Shown one piece after another: positions 34,286 through 47,090 of a stretch of 64,000 bases of DNA. The stretch comes from Halichondria panicea (lineage: Eukaryota > Porifera > Demospongiae > Suberitida > Halichondriidae): positions 5,653,566-5,717,565 of the forward strand of contig NC_087386.1 of the NCBI RefSeq assembly GCF_963675165.1, read 5' to 3'. The notes under the pieces were generated by a model, which searched no databases, had not been told where the DNA came from, and was given only the letters and a program-made list of their open reading frames with translations. The position numbers were made by a program, and so were the translations under genes. How positions within the stretch are numbered: position 1 is the stretch's first letter; each line of letters opens with the position of its first letter.

Positions 34286-36737
34286 GATACACAGTCAAGG
34301 ATGTTGTGGGAACACTATTAAAAGAGCCCCTCTATTATGACCTGCACTAATTATACCCGCCCACACACATTGTTCACAGCAACAATGGAGCTACATCAGC
34401 ACACACTGAGATGGCTACTGGCTATACTAACAAAGAGCAGATGACACCGCAGCCTTAAGGGGGAAGGGCTTACCAAGGTTCTCCAACTTAAAGTTGAGGA
34501 AGTCCTGAGCAGTGTGGTCCAGGCTCTCATAGTCCTCTGGTTTGACCATGAACCCCAACACCTCGGTGTTCAGAATGTGCATAGGCAGATCTACAGTGGA
34601 GGGAAGGAGTTAATATCGTATTCAGAGCTAAATTGACAGGAAAGTAGGACTGTCCAACACAGTACCTGCCATTTTTGCCGAGTATGCCAAGTGTGTGACC
34701 TCATCCATGGGTCCAGTGAACCCGTCCAGTGTTGGAGCCTCTTTGACCCCGCCCACCTTAGGTCAACGAGGAGGGCAGAGTGAACCACAGGGACTGGGAT
34801 ACAGCCCACCTGCGTCCCTTGGAGGATAGGAATATAGTCAGGGGTATGTTTGTAGTAGCCCTGAGGGGAAACAGTCAAAAGATGAAAACGCATTATTTGG
34901 TCAAGTTGTCAGACACAGGTCACACTTGATTGACACTTGACATTGGGAATGACTTAATTTGTACACAGTGCATTGGCACAGTACAGCTTGTGGGCATGTT
35001 CATGATAGAGAGGCAGACTTTACACAAAAGTACAGTGCGACAGTATGGTATAATCCATGAAATGGAGTACCCTCCACTCCACTAGATCTAGACCTCCTTA
35101 GCTCAACTCACCCGGCTGTCTATTCCACACCAGAAGTTGGAGTAAGCAGCATCCTTGCCCGACTTTAGCATCGGAGCCACTATTGCCCTGTACATGTGTG
35201 TGGTGTGTGTGTGATGTGTGCAGTGTGGGGGGGACCACACAATGTTGACTATGTAATCAATGTGAGAGTGTTGATGAATGGTAATAGTGACTAAACGCTG
35301 TGTGTCTATTTCTTAAGACAATAAGAGTATTTTTTGAGACAATGGCTTTAGCCTACACGCTGTATCTATCGCTATAGCAACACACAGGAAAAGGTCAGCT
35401 GATTCTCAGAGTACGTTGTCTGACTCTCACTCTATTACAGACAAATCAAATAGTTCAACAATGGAGAAAAAATAAACAGTAATCCAATGTCAGCCATAAC
35501 TAAAGACCAGGCACTCACAGACAGAGGACACTCTTAATGCTTTACACTGTACATATCTGAGCAGAGCTACAGTGTGGTCACCCTCTAATAATACAGACAG
35601 GTTAAAAAGCCCCAAAGTCTCCATAGCATGTGTTTCAATCAACCTGTGTTACTGCCCAAGGGGGATCCCCTCCCTATGGACTGTACACGCACTGACTTAC
35701 CTTTGCTGATCCATCAGAATCCGTAGTGTCCTGTTGTTCACCAGAAAGTTGTCACAGTCTAGCCGCTGGATAAACAACAATTGTATAGTTAATCTGAGCT
35801 AGATACTGTGGATACCAAAATTGCAATAACTAAAACTGTATCTACTACTGTCTTGGGCAGACTAACAGTGGTTGAAATAAAGAGGTGGTCTGCTAACACA
35901 GGTCCAAACACATGCTATGGAGACTTTGGGACTCATTAACCTGGCTGTATTATAGAGGGTGACCTGCTTACAGGGTGACCACTATAGACAGGTTTCACTG
36001 TATCATAATGGTACGTCTAGAGATAGCCTAGCTAGGTCCTTACAATAGATGGGCCAGGAACGAGGCTAGAGATGGTCACACTGATAACTCACAAAGAGGT
36101 AGTCTGCCCCTGAACGCCTGGCCGCCTCCAGACCTTCCTGTCTCAGCTGGGCAACATGGACGAACCTTTCGTCATGCTCCTCGAAGGGGTCAAGGTTCGG
36201 ATACAGCCACTCGTCTGATGACTTCAAGTCCACAGATTTGTACAAGAGCTTAACGTTTTCTGCCCACTCAGCAAGTATTGCCGTGGTGTTGTCACCGTTA
36301 TGGTCTGTTCTGATCCTACAGTGTAGTTAATGATATTCATAGGTGGGTGGGGCTGGTACAAACACAATAGGGGTTTTGTTTGCATGCAAGAAACAGAAAT
36401 AGAAATTCTGCAAACTATTACATACAATGCATCTGATATAGAGTAACAACCTCTAATTATGATGCATAGTGGCAGGTGCAACTTACCACAATGAAATCCT
36501 GTCTTTAGGATAGTCCAAGTTCTCCAGATAACCGAGAAAGTTGGGTAGCATGTGAGCTGAATTTCTAGCCAGAATAGCAAGGAAGACACTCGGCAGATCT
36601 TCAGCTGCTTCTAACGAGGAGTCTCCATTGTCCAACATGTATACAGACGGTATGGCAGTCACTAGGAGAGCTATGCACACAGCAAGTGCAATCCAGTGTA
36701 TCGAGAGACTCAGTTCATAGGTGCAGTTCCCTGCCAT

Positions 36738-36932
36738 TATGTAAACTGTGAGAATTAGAAGTAACCTTGTCTTTACTTGACAAGAGCTTTGATTTGTTAA
36801 CTGTTATTGAGTTTATTTCAATGATGATCGTTACCTTGTTTTGCAGAAATTACTGGGCATGCGCAGTATGAAAAAGTGTCATATGACCAACTACTAAGCA
36901 AGATACGCCCCCTTTTTCTGCAAAACTTCAAA
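36738..36932. promoter_or_regulatory. Head-to-head promoter, COLGALT copy 2 / kinase B
   Basis: The gap between divergent start codons is 195 bp. It contains GGGCATGCGCAGTATG and TCATATGACCAA, both of which recur just upstream of kinase C (50334-50365). Only the GCATGCGCAGTA part is shared with gene A. Confidence 0.5.
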
Positions 36933-39900
36933 ATGGCTACAAGAAGTGACCTTGATGCTCTGGTGGTCCAGGTGGAAGGATTGGGTATACAGGAGAACCA
37001 AGCTGGCTCAGGGGCTTATGGCTGTGTCTTTAGAGTGACGGTGAATGGAAGAGACTGCATTGCTAAGAAGCTTCATCACTTATTGCTCGAAGAGCGATAT
37101 CTTGGACAGAGGGAGAGCATTGTAGCGAAGTTCAGAAATGAGTGTCATATTCTGAGCGGTCTGGATCACCCCAACATTGTCGGTTTCGTTGGAGTCCATT
37201 ACGGCCGCGATAAGAACGACATCAGTCTAATAATGGAGAGGCTTCATTCCGACTTGGCTGATTTTATTGAAACCCATCGAGACACGAATATCGCCACTAG
37301 AATCCATATCCTGTATGATGTATCCAAAGGCCTTCACTATCTCCACTCTCTAACCCCTCCCCTCATCCATCGTGACCTCACTGCTCCCAACATCCTGCTC
37401 ACTGAGGACCTCACTGCCAAGATCGGAGACCTGGGTGTCTCCAGATACGTGGACCTGGAGAGACTAACTCAAATTGTTCTAACAAGTACCCCAGGAAATG
37501 CAGGCTACATGCCTCCCGAGTGTCACGTGGAACGGCCCACCTACACTACCAAGCTGGACATCTTCTCATTCGGTCATCTCATCATTCACACTGTTATCGG
37601 CGATTTCCCTAAAGTCTACGACATACTTCGAAGTGATCCCAACTATTTCAAATATATTAACGATGGAAAAGAGGAGATCATGCGTCGAAGTACTGCTGTC
37701 CATGGTGACAAAATGGGGGAGAAACACGCTCTTTATCCTCTTGTTGTTAGCTGCCTTCATGACCGACCTCAACAGAGACCATCAGTTGACGAAGTGATTG
37801 TCTCACTCAGAAAGCTGTGTCTACAGCACCCCAGGATGGTACGTGAGTGAGTGGGTGGAGGTATCAAATGTGCATTGTCAGCTTATAAAGTCGACTGTAT
37901 GCTGGTACTTCTGTGTGGGTGGCTATAGAATCTTGAACAGTATATAACATGTACATACAATTTTCGTCATTCCGGGTGTGTTTACTGATAGTGTATTTTC
38001 TCCCAGGCATTTCTGGATGCTTGTAAGACAGGTGATGTGGGTGTGGTTCTGGAGCTACTGGAGTGTGGGGCTGATCCCAACCAGGCAGACAAGGTGAGGG
38101 GAATACTGTCTACAGTGCCAATATGTCCGTTGGTTGATGATCTTGTCTCCACAGGATGGTGTAACTGCTCTTCACTGGGCTAGTAATAATGGACATGATG
38201 AGATAGTGAGGGTCCTCTTAACAGCCAAAGCTACAGTCAACACTCAGACCAAGGTTGGTTTTGTTGTACAAACACATTTCCCACAACATGCTGTTTACTT
38301 TGTTTTCCTCCTATGTACAGTCGGGACGGACCCCTCTTTACACAGCCAGTTTCAATGGTCACCAGAAATGTATGGAGCTCCTAATCGATGCTGGGGCCAA
38401 TGTTGATGTACCCAAAGAGGTGAGTGTAAGTAGCTGTACACATAGCCTCGATTCCAGGCCAATTAAAGTACGGCCTGGTACTTATTGCATGGTGATAGTG
38501 AGCATGTGATAGTTTATTCTCCAGAATCTGGGGAATCCCCTGTTTTCTTTTTCTATCTATGTACATCAGCTTAGCTCTCTATTGCGTTGTTCCAGAAGGC
38601 TTTCACACTAGTCTGATGCCAAAATAGGTTCTCATCCACCTCTATGACGGCTGTATGGTCAGGATATCTTAGCTTAGATCTGTACAGGCTATGGGAAGTG
38701 TATGGTGCCTCTTGACTGCTTCTTGCGAAGACAACCTGGCTATAGGACCATCGTAGACGTAGATGTAGATGAGAGCCTCCAAACTAGTGTTCAAGCCTTC
38801 TAAGCAATAGATACAGCTTCACGGAACTCAGTATGGAGATAAAATATTACGGAACATAATAATTCTTAGTAAATTACGGGTACTAAGGTTTTACGTTCGT
38901 AGTACGATTACCCATATTCTGAAGGTACCAGGCTGTATTTTAATGCGGCCTGGAATCGAGGCTACTATACACACATCTCAGAGGCCACTAGCCACAGAGC
39001 CTCCCCATGTTCTGTTGACCTGGTCCATTAGACACCAGAGCTAGTCATGTTTGTGTAGAGAGCACTGGTAGTTGGTGTACCGAGGTACGACACGCATCTC
39101 GTGATCTATTCAAACAATTTTTACGTTGTTTTCAATGTAGTGTGTTCCCCACAATAACTCTTACTAAAGCTCAAGTATAGTATATATAGTTTAGACCTAG
39201 ATCTAACTGTTTCCGTCGCTGAACCTGTAAACGTCATTACAATGGAATATTTAAGTAAAAACAGTGTCGTACCTCCTCTGCCCTGACATTAGTGTAGATA
39301 GTCATGTGATATTGTATGAGTGATATTGTGTAATGAGTGGATCTGTACTATCTTGACTCTGTACAGGATGGAGCCACTGCATTGATGGTAGCTGCTCAGA
39401 ATGGTCATGTGAGGGCAGTGGAAGTCTTGATTGCTGCCAAGGCTGGAGTTGACATTCAAAAGAAGGTGAGATTTACTAGAGTAGTGGATTGAGTAGTGGA
39501 TTAGCTGGCCCAGTTGCGGGTTAGTGTAAAAGCTGGAATGCGGAATGGAACGGAATATGGAATGACTAAAAAGAGAGCTGCTGATGGTGCTCTGTATTTT
39601 TTTAGTGTAGTATGACTTAAATACTTGTAAAAAGTGCTACAGAATCCTTTTATAGACACAAAGCTAATTTTAGAAGACTATTATTATAGGAGTAAAAAGT
39701 ACACTGAGTATAATTATAGTAGCAACATTGAACATTACAAATACACATAATTATACGTGTCTATAGACTTAGCGAAGTAATTATGTTGTGCCCAAAGTAA
39801 GGTGGAGTGTGAAGTCTATAGCTATACAGGACACTCCAAAGCTATACCTTTCTTCATTCTGCATGCCTGCAAAGTTTTGGCCCTTGGTGAAACTTTAAAC

Positions 39901-42900
39901 GATTTGTGCGTGTTGAAGAGACACACTGACCAAGCATTTTGCCATTGATTTCCACACACATTGGGTTGTGGAGTCAGCAAATTCCACATTTATACTCTCA
40001 ACAATGAAACTGTTATCTCAATATCTACCACTGTGCAACAGTGTGTGTAAGTTGTTGATCCTCTTTCCAATAACAGGTGTCATGTGATGATTACAGCCAG
40101 CTACATGTTCCGTTCCATATCTGCATTCCAGCTTTTACACTAACCCTCCAGTTGCTGTTATACATAATTATAATTATGGTTTATGGGTCTATATAACACA
40201 GGACAACCAGACAGCTCTGTATGCATGTAGCCAGTAACAACAGCATCGTGATCTCTCTTTTAATTGCATTCCAATCTTTTTTACATTGGTTTTTTCAATG
40301 TAGTGTGTTCCCTACAATAACTATATTATTCTGTGACTAAGGCTCAAGGGTAGTATAGTTTAGACATAGATCTAACTGTTTCCGTCGCTGAACCCCAGTG
40401 AACCCTATTCAGTTAGGAGATATGCTTGCTACAAATGTTGAGAGCACTGCACCTTTCATATACATCTGGACGAGTTCTAACCAGGACCTCAGCTGGAGAA
40501 ACACTATAGCTAGCCATAGAGACCTTGAGCAACGTACAGAGCTAGCTAAACAGCTAGTTACAAGCGTTCTACAGGCCTATAGAGTTTGTCGTGACAAGGT
40601 CGCGGTTAAGGTTACAGTATAATAATTGCTCATCAATGATTCATAAGATATTTATTTCTCATCACAACGTTATTTTTGTAACTTGCAACGATTATCAATG
40701 GAAAGAGAACATGGAACAATGCTAGCTACAATAATAACTCAGAGTTTATATGTCTTGTAATCCAATGAAGTGGTCTGAGGTCAGCTAGAAAAACTGAGTA
40801 TTTTGTCGCCAAATTTTGTTGACTGCATAGCTTCTAGGTTGTCTTTCTGACCAGTATTCGATGCTTGAATACTTACTGGAGGGCGACTCGAAGAGATCTT
40901 GTTCATAGAGACCTTACAGCAAAAAATATATCCTTGTTACTACTCTACAGTCGCTATATTAGCCTACAAAAACAGCTAGAAAAATAGCCGTAACTTTGTT
41001 GTAACTTACTCTCTTGGGAAAAACTCTTTGAATCACCCTGCCCCTTTATTCGTATAATAAGAAACAGCAGAGTATACGGTAAGGAGGGGTTTCCTGGTGC
41101 CTGGAATTAACGCAGAGTAACCATTGCCAGATGAGAGCCATTTTACTAGCTGAACTACATTGAACACCCACGCAGATTTGAGCGTGGGTGGAACAGTATA
41201 CCGTAACCTTAACTACCAGCTAAACAAACGTCATCACAAATGAAGATTCAATTAAATAAGTGTCGTACCTCCTCTGCCCGTACATTATTGTAGATAGTCA
41301 TGTGATATTGTATGAGTGATAATATTATTGTGTAATGAGTGGATCTGTACTATCTTGACTCTGTACAGGATGGAGCCACAGCATTGGTCATGGCCAGTCT
41401 GAATGGTCACTGTGGAGTTGTTAGAATGTTGTTGGAGGCCAAGGCTGACGTTCACAACAAGAATAATGTGAGTCACGCTGCATGGTGGTCTTTGTGTACT
41501 CTGCTGATTCCATGGTTGAGTGTGTGTGCTGTCACCTCTGTGTTAGTCTCGTTCCTAGGCCGCTTTTTTCGAAGGAGGAAAAGGCCTGGTGTCCATTGCT
41601 TGGGTCTTAGTGCGCATGGTAATCGTGCACTAATGTAAAACTTTTGCAAACTAGTCCGTTTACTAGGAATATGTTCCGTAATACGTACTTCCATACTGAA
41701 GCTATGGCTTATGCCCTCTATTGCATTGACCAAGAAAGCTGGTACACTTGTCTGAAGTCTGAGGCCAGTAGTCTCTAGTTCTACGATGGTCGTATAGTTG
41801 TCCTCAAGCAGCAGTTAAGAAGTACCATAGGAAGTATGCACAAAGACTTGCTATAGCCAGTCCTTCCAAGCTCAGACATTCCGACCATACGACTGTCGTG
41901 AAGTAGACGAGATGCTCTTCTGGCTTCAGGCTAGTGTGCAAGCCTTCTTGATCAACACAATAGAAGCACAGCATGGTAGATAGGGGGAAAAGAAGGGGAT
42001 TCCCCATATTTTACAGCAAAACTAAGCGCATGCGCACTATCAGTAGACACCAGGCCGCATTTTCCTCCCTTCCATTCCATACAAAAAAATTGGCCTGGGA
42101 ACGAGGCTACCTCTGTGTATGAGTGGACTGAGTAGTGGAGAGTGTACAATTAGCTGGTCCAGTTGCTGTGATATATAATTATATGGTTTATGGTCTATAA
42201 CAGAACAACCAGACAGCTCTGTTTGTAGCCAGTAATCATGGACATGATGAGATAGTGAGGGTCCTCTTAGCAGCCAAGGCTACAGTCAACACTCAGGAGA
42301 AGGTTGGTTTTGTTGTACAAACACATGCTGTTTACATTGTTTTCCTCCTATGTACAGTCGGGAGCGACTCCTCTTTGGACAGCCAGTTTCAATGGTCACC
42401 AGAAATGTATGGAGCTCCTAATCGATGCTGGGGCCAATGTTGATGTACCCAAAGAGGTGAGTGTAAGTAGCTGTACACACACCACTAGCCACAGAACCTC
42501 CCCATGTTCTGTTGACCTGGTCCATTAGACACCAGAGCTAGTCATGTTTGTGTAGAGTACCGAGGTACGACACGCATCTCGTGATCTTTCTTTTAATTAA
42601 TTAAGGCTCGGTGCGCATGCGCAAACGAGGTATACGGTAGTGTGTGTGTGTGTGTGTGTCTGTACTGTGTAGAGTATTTCAGCTGCTCAATGATCAATGA
42701 AGTGCAAGTAAGAGTTTCTATAGGCTTCTTGTCATGTTTTCTTGGCTTTCTGTTTGTGGATTTGCAAAATAAAGCTTCGTTCTCGAGTTATGCTTAGTTT
42801 TGCTTACTTGGAATGCCATTGCAGCTTTTTCAGAAGAGCACGTAGCAAAGCTTGTTTACCGAGTGTTGCTACTCTACTTACAGTAGTTAGCTCTGCACTA

Positions 42901-45126
42901 GAACACTAGCTATTGGTAGCTGCAAGAGTGAGAAGAGAGCTGCAAGGCTCTACTGATGCATGGCAGCCATTAATTTTAGACTTGAACTTTTGGTATCGAT
43001 CGTTTTTAACAACAATCATGGTCGATCATTACCCACTATTTGAGTTTCCCTGTGATTGCATGCAGGAAAATTAAAAATGTTCATCATGATATAAATTATA
43101 ATCAATGATGTGTATAAAAGCTAGCTATTAGTAGCTTTATGTTATGTAGCTTTGGCACCTCTACCTGCGGTGCTTTCATTTATTCGGTTTTCAATGTAGT
43201 GTGTTCCCCACAATAACTCTGTTATTCTGTGACTAAGGCTCAAGGGTAGTATAGTTTAGACATAGATCCGTCGCTGAACCCGTAAACGTCATCACAATGG
43301 AATATTCAATTAAAAAACAATGTCGTACCTCCTCTGCCCTGACATTAGTGTAGATAGTCATGTGATATTGTATGAGTGATATTGTGTAATGAGTGGATCT
43401 GTACTATATCTTGACTGTTGTTAGTTTTGTTGTACACTTTTCCCACAACATGCTGTTTACATCGTTTTCCTCCTATGTACAGTCGGGAGAGACCCCTCTT
43501 TTGGCTGCCAGTTTCAATGGTCACCAGAAATGTGTGGAGCTCCTAATCGATGCTGGGGCCAATGTTGATGTACCCAAAGAGGTGAGTGTAAGTAGCTGTA
43601 CACACATCTCAGAGGCCACTAGCCACAGAGCCTCCCCATGTTCTGTTGACCTGGTCCATTAGACACCAGAGCTAGTCATGTTTGTGTAGAGAGCACTGGT
43701 AGTTGGTGTACCGAGGTACGACACGCATCTCGTGATCTCTCTTTTAATTGCATTCCACAATGTAATGCACAATAACTTTGACTAAGGCTGAAGGGTAGTA
43801 TAGTTTAGACCTAGATCTAACTGTTTCCGTCACTGAACCTCAGCTTCCATTAAAGATAAGGCCTGCTACTGACTGCTTGCGCATGAATATTTTTCCTGAA
43901 AAGTCCTATTTTTATCAGTGAAAATATCCTGACAAAGAATACAAATTCTTATTGAAAGTCCTACACAGAGCTATATATAGCTAGCTAACTAGAGACAGAG
44001 CTATAGGCTTGTTGTACAGCTATTTTTCTTCAGTAGCAGTAGTATAGTAGACTTTCATCGAAGTTAGTATTAAATGGGCGTGGCCTGTCCATATAGGCTA
44101 TTGTCAGTCCTCACTCAGTTCAGACGATTGTCATCCACACTGTTGCTAGTTATGAGTCTTTTGTTAGCATAGCAGGGTATGGGTAGCTATCAGAATGCTA
44201 TCAGATGGGCTAGAAACCTTCAATCGAACTTTCTATACCGTATAGCGCGAAATTTTCGAGAGGCTTAAATTTTTATAGATTTCGTAGGTTAGCAATCCTA
44301 CACCAAAATTAAGTCCACGAAAATTGTTCTTTAATGAGAATTATCTGCTATAACGTGCAAAGATTAAAAGACGTGGCTTCTGGTAAGCAGTCATTCCACG
44401 AACATTGTGCAACGAAATGGTTTTAGAGGCCATTCCACGAAATATAAGTGCCTCGAAAATTTCGCGCTATACGGTATGTGACATCATTGTTTTACTGAGC
44501 ATACACGTTGTTATCCTGTGTTAGCCGGTATATCTGGCTCTCAGAGGAAGTGCGGCCTGGGTTCGAGGCTAGTGTATCCCCTGACATTAGTGTAGATAGT
44601 CATGTGATATTGTATAATGAGTGGGTCTGTGATGAGTGATGGTTCACCTGCTCACACTCTGTACAGGATGGATACACTGCGTTGATGGTAGCTGCTTATA
44701 ATGGTCATGTGAGGGCAGTGGAATTATTAATTGCTGCAGAGGCTCAAGTGGACATTCAAAAGAAGGTGAGATTTACTGCTTGTTTGGTTTAAATTATTTT
44801 GTTATTGTACAGAATGGTTGGACGGCATTGCACATGGCCAGTGAGGAGGGTCACTGTGGAGTTGTTAGAATGTTGTTGAAGGCCAAGGCTAACGTCCACA
44901 TCAAGACTAATGTGAGTCACGCTGCATGATTGTATAATTATGATAATGGTAACATTTGTTCATTACCATGGCAACAGTGTGTCCACTGGTTATGTGTAAT
45001 TGTGTTAAAATTCCTTATTTTCCTTCATCACTAACTGCTCACATACCCACTATACAGGACGGACGTACTGCCTATGATCTGGCTAGTGGGAAGGGACACA
45101 CTCAAGTGTGTGAACTACTACACTGA
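36933..45126 (+). CDS. Kinase-ankyrin gene B: kinase domain with 11 ankyrin repeats
   Basis: Exons: 36933-37838, 38007-38093, 38155-38253, 38321-38419, 39367-39465, 41369-41467, 42204-42302, 42358-42456, 43483-43581, 44667-44765, 44813-44911, 45058-45126; 650 codons plus stop, all phase 0. The kinase keeps GSGAYG, IAKK, HRDLTAPN, DLG and MPPE, and is about four residues longer than A in the loop after GDFPKV (AYDILRSD-type difference). It has one more ankyrin repeat than A and C: the exon at 43483, whose usual partner exon is missing from the intron before it. An in-frame ATG at 36876 could add 19 residues (MSYDQLLSKIRPLFLQNFK), but this extension is out of frame in gene C, so MATRSD is preferred. 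It diverges from COLGALT copy 2. Confidence 0.88.
38447..38965. mobile_element. TIR element (TAGCCTCG family), kinase B intron 4
   Basis: Bounded by AGCCTCGATTCCAGGCC and CGGCCTGGAATCGAGGCTA, about 520 bp. Same site as the copy at 21375 in gene A. This copy keeps the best right end of the three. Confidence 0.7.
41544..42108. mobile_element. TIR element with 10-bp target duplication, kinase B intron 6
   Basis: Begins TAGTCTCGTTCCTAGGCC and ends GGCCTGGGAACGAGGCT; the flanks on both sides read ACCTCTGTGT. No open reading frame that I recognise. Confidence 0.75.
44233..44477. mobile_element. MITE with GCGCGAAATTTTCGAG ends, kinase B
   Basis: Same element and site as 26041-26287; both terminal inverted repeats are intact apart from one changed base in the inner edge. 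Confidence 0.8.
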
Positions 45127-45959
45127 CTCTGTACCTTATTAACTGTACTGTTACCATGGCAGCTAGCCTCTGATAGATACGTAGATTGCTTTATATACAC
45201 TACATCATTTTGTCTTATAATTTTTGTGTCTACTGTTTCTGAACCATTGCCATGCATTTCACCATATAGTTACATTCTCTTTGATCACGTAAAAACTTTA
45301 AAATTGATGGGAATGTGCAAAATAATTATAGTAGATTCAAAAGTTGTTGATAGTCACATAATTATATTTTGAGGTAGGTTGCCATCACAATCTGCAATGT
45401 CTGTTCTTGCTTTGGCCACTTGCAGTAGATAAGAGATGACAGCATGATGATCACATGACACAGCTGTAGAGGAAATACAATCAATCAATTCAATCGCGAA
45501 AATCAAGGAATTCAAAAATATTATTACCACTAATTCATCAACCAGCTCAACATTAACCTGGCTGTACTATTATAGAGGGTGACCACATTAGACAGGTTTC
45601 ACACAGTTACAAGTGCCCACAATGCAACAGGTAGCAATACTTTCTGTACACATCAACAAGTGTCCACTAACGCCCACTCACCTGCTGCCATATCGTGTGG
45701 TGACTAAGGAAACAGCCGACCTCTCCAAAGGTCATAGGTCGTTCTCCCTAAGGGTCCTTCCAGCCGGGTAGGTATTTGATGCCCAGACTGTCCAGGTAGC
45801 TCTGATTCAACTGTCTGTAGTGGCCAGGGATAAAATAAACAAAAGAGGTTCTTTTAAACATGAGTTCCCCACCACATCCTTGTGTATCAATTAGTGTGTA
45901 TTGTCTCCTCCCCCATCCCTCTGTATTGTACAGCCAGTTATGTCTCCCCTCACACACAG

Positions 45960-46032
45960 TGAACCTATACTCTACACCATGCAGTACATCTCAAGACTAC
46001 CCTCTCTTAATGACAATTTGGGGTTGGACGTG
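45960..46032 (+). pseudogene. Inverted relic of COLGALT exon 7 (copy 3)
   Basis: Same plus-strand relic as at 29162: QYISRLPSLNDNLGLDV with a ruined donor (GTGATAAG). Here the acceptor CACACACAG before TGAACC is still intact. Confidence 0.7.
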
Positions 46033-46343
46033 ATAAGCCACTATCTAAAACCTTACTCCATACGATGTATAATTATTAATTTTCTCTCACCTTCCATCGA
46101 CAGCATCAAAGAGGGTGTAGTTGAAGTTGAGCTCGTCCAGGCTTAAAATCATCCGGTTCCTTCTTTCTGGCCTCCGTACTAGCCCAATCATGAACACCTA
46201 CCAAATATTGTTTGGAAATTATTAGTGAACTTTTATGATTTCCGTACACAAACAACATAACTGTAATAGTAGAGACAGCTTACCGCGTCCAACCCCAAGT
46301 TGTTCTTGACAGGGGGTGGTCTGGAGATGTACTGACTGTACAG

Positions 46344-47090
46344 TATAGGGGGGTGGTCCACCGTGTGGGGGGAGACAACACGCACACTAATGCAGTATAG
46401 GGGGGTGGTCCACTGTGTGGGGGGAGACAATACACTAATGCAGTATAGGGGGGTGGTCCACTGTGTGGGGGGAGACAATACACTAATGCAGTATAGGGGG
46501 GTGGTCCACCGTGTGGGGGGAGACAATACACTAATGCAGTATAGGGGGGTGGTCCACCGTGTGGGGGGAGACAACACACACACTAATGCAGTATAGGGGG
46601 GTGGTCCACTGTGTGGGGGGAGACAATACACTAATGCAGTATAGGGGGGTGGTCCACCGTGTGGGGGGAGACAACACACACACTAATGCAGTATAGGGGG
46701 GTGGTCCACCGTGTGGGGGGAGACAACACACACACTAATGCAGTATAGGGGGGTGGTCCACTGTGTGGGGGGAGACAACACGCACACTAATGCAGTATAG
46801 GGGGGGTGGTCCACTGTGTGGGGGGAGACAACACACACACTAATGCAGTATAGGGGGGTGGTCCACTGTGTGGGGGGAGACAATACACACACTAATGCAG
46901 TATAGGGGGGTGGTCCACTGTGTGGGGGGGGAGACAATACACACTAATGCAGTATAGGGGGGTGGTCCACCATGTGGGGGAGAGACAATACACACACTAA
47001 TGCAGTATAGGGGGGTGGTCCACTGTGTGGGGGGGGGAGACAATACACACACTAATGCAGTATAGGGGGTGGTCCACTGTGTGGGGGGAG
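46344..47090. repeat. 52-bp minisatellite, array 3 (about 15 units)
   Basis: About 15 units, several shortened to about 46-48 bp by loss of CACACA. The right end stops abruptly at GGGGGGAGCCTATTACTAG, unlike arrays 1, 2 and 4, which all end in ACTAATGGATACACAGTC; that flank has been lost here. Confidence 0.95.

Larger units (their letters stand above)
28289..36737 (-). pseudogene. COLGALT copy 2, truncated and frameshifted
   Basis: Exons homologous to copy 1: 36487-36737, 36093-36315, 35701-35765, 35112-35187, about 34666-34868, 34474-34590, 29487-29563, 29294-29400, 28883-29017, 28289-28416. Exons 11-13 are absent, so the C-terminal part and the KSEL tail are gone. Exon 5 has lost 10 bp between two CCAGTG repeats, which shifts the frame. 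Exon 9 has gained 2 bp at CCCTCCCCAG, shifting it again. The promoter side is preserved: exon 1 has a signal-anchor region and stays head-to-head with kinase B. Intron 6 is swollen to 4.9 kb by the minisatellite. A transcript may still be made, but full-length enzyme is not possible. Confidence 0.9.

Noticed and set aside
36876-36932. N-terminal extension MSYDQLLSKIRPLFLQNFK of kinase B
   Set aside because: In gene C the same DNA is out of frame with the kinase and in gene A it is absent; MATRSDLDAL is the conserved start.
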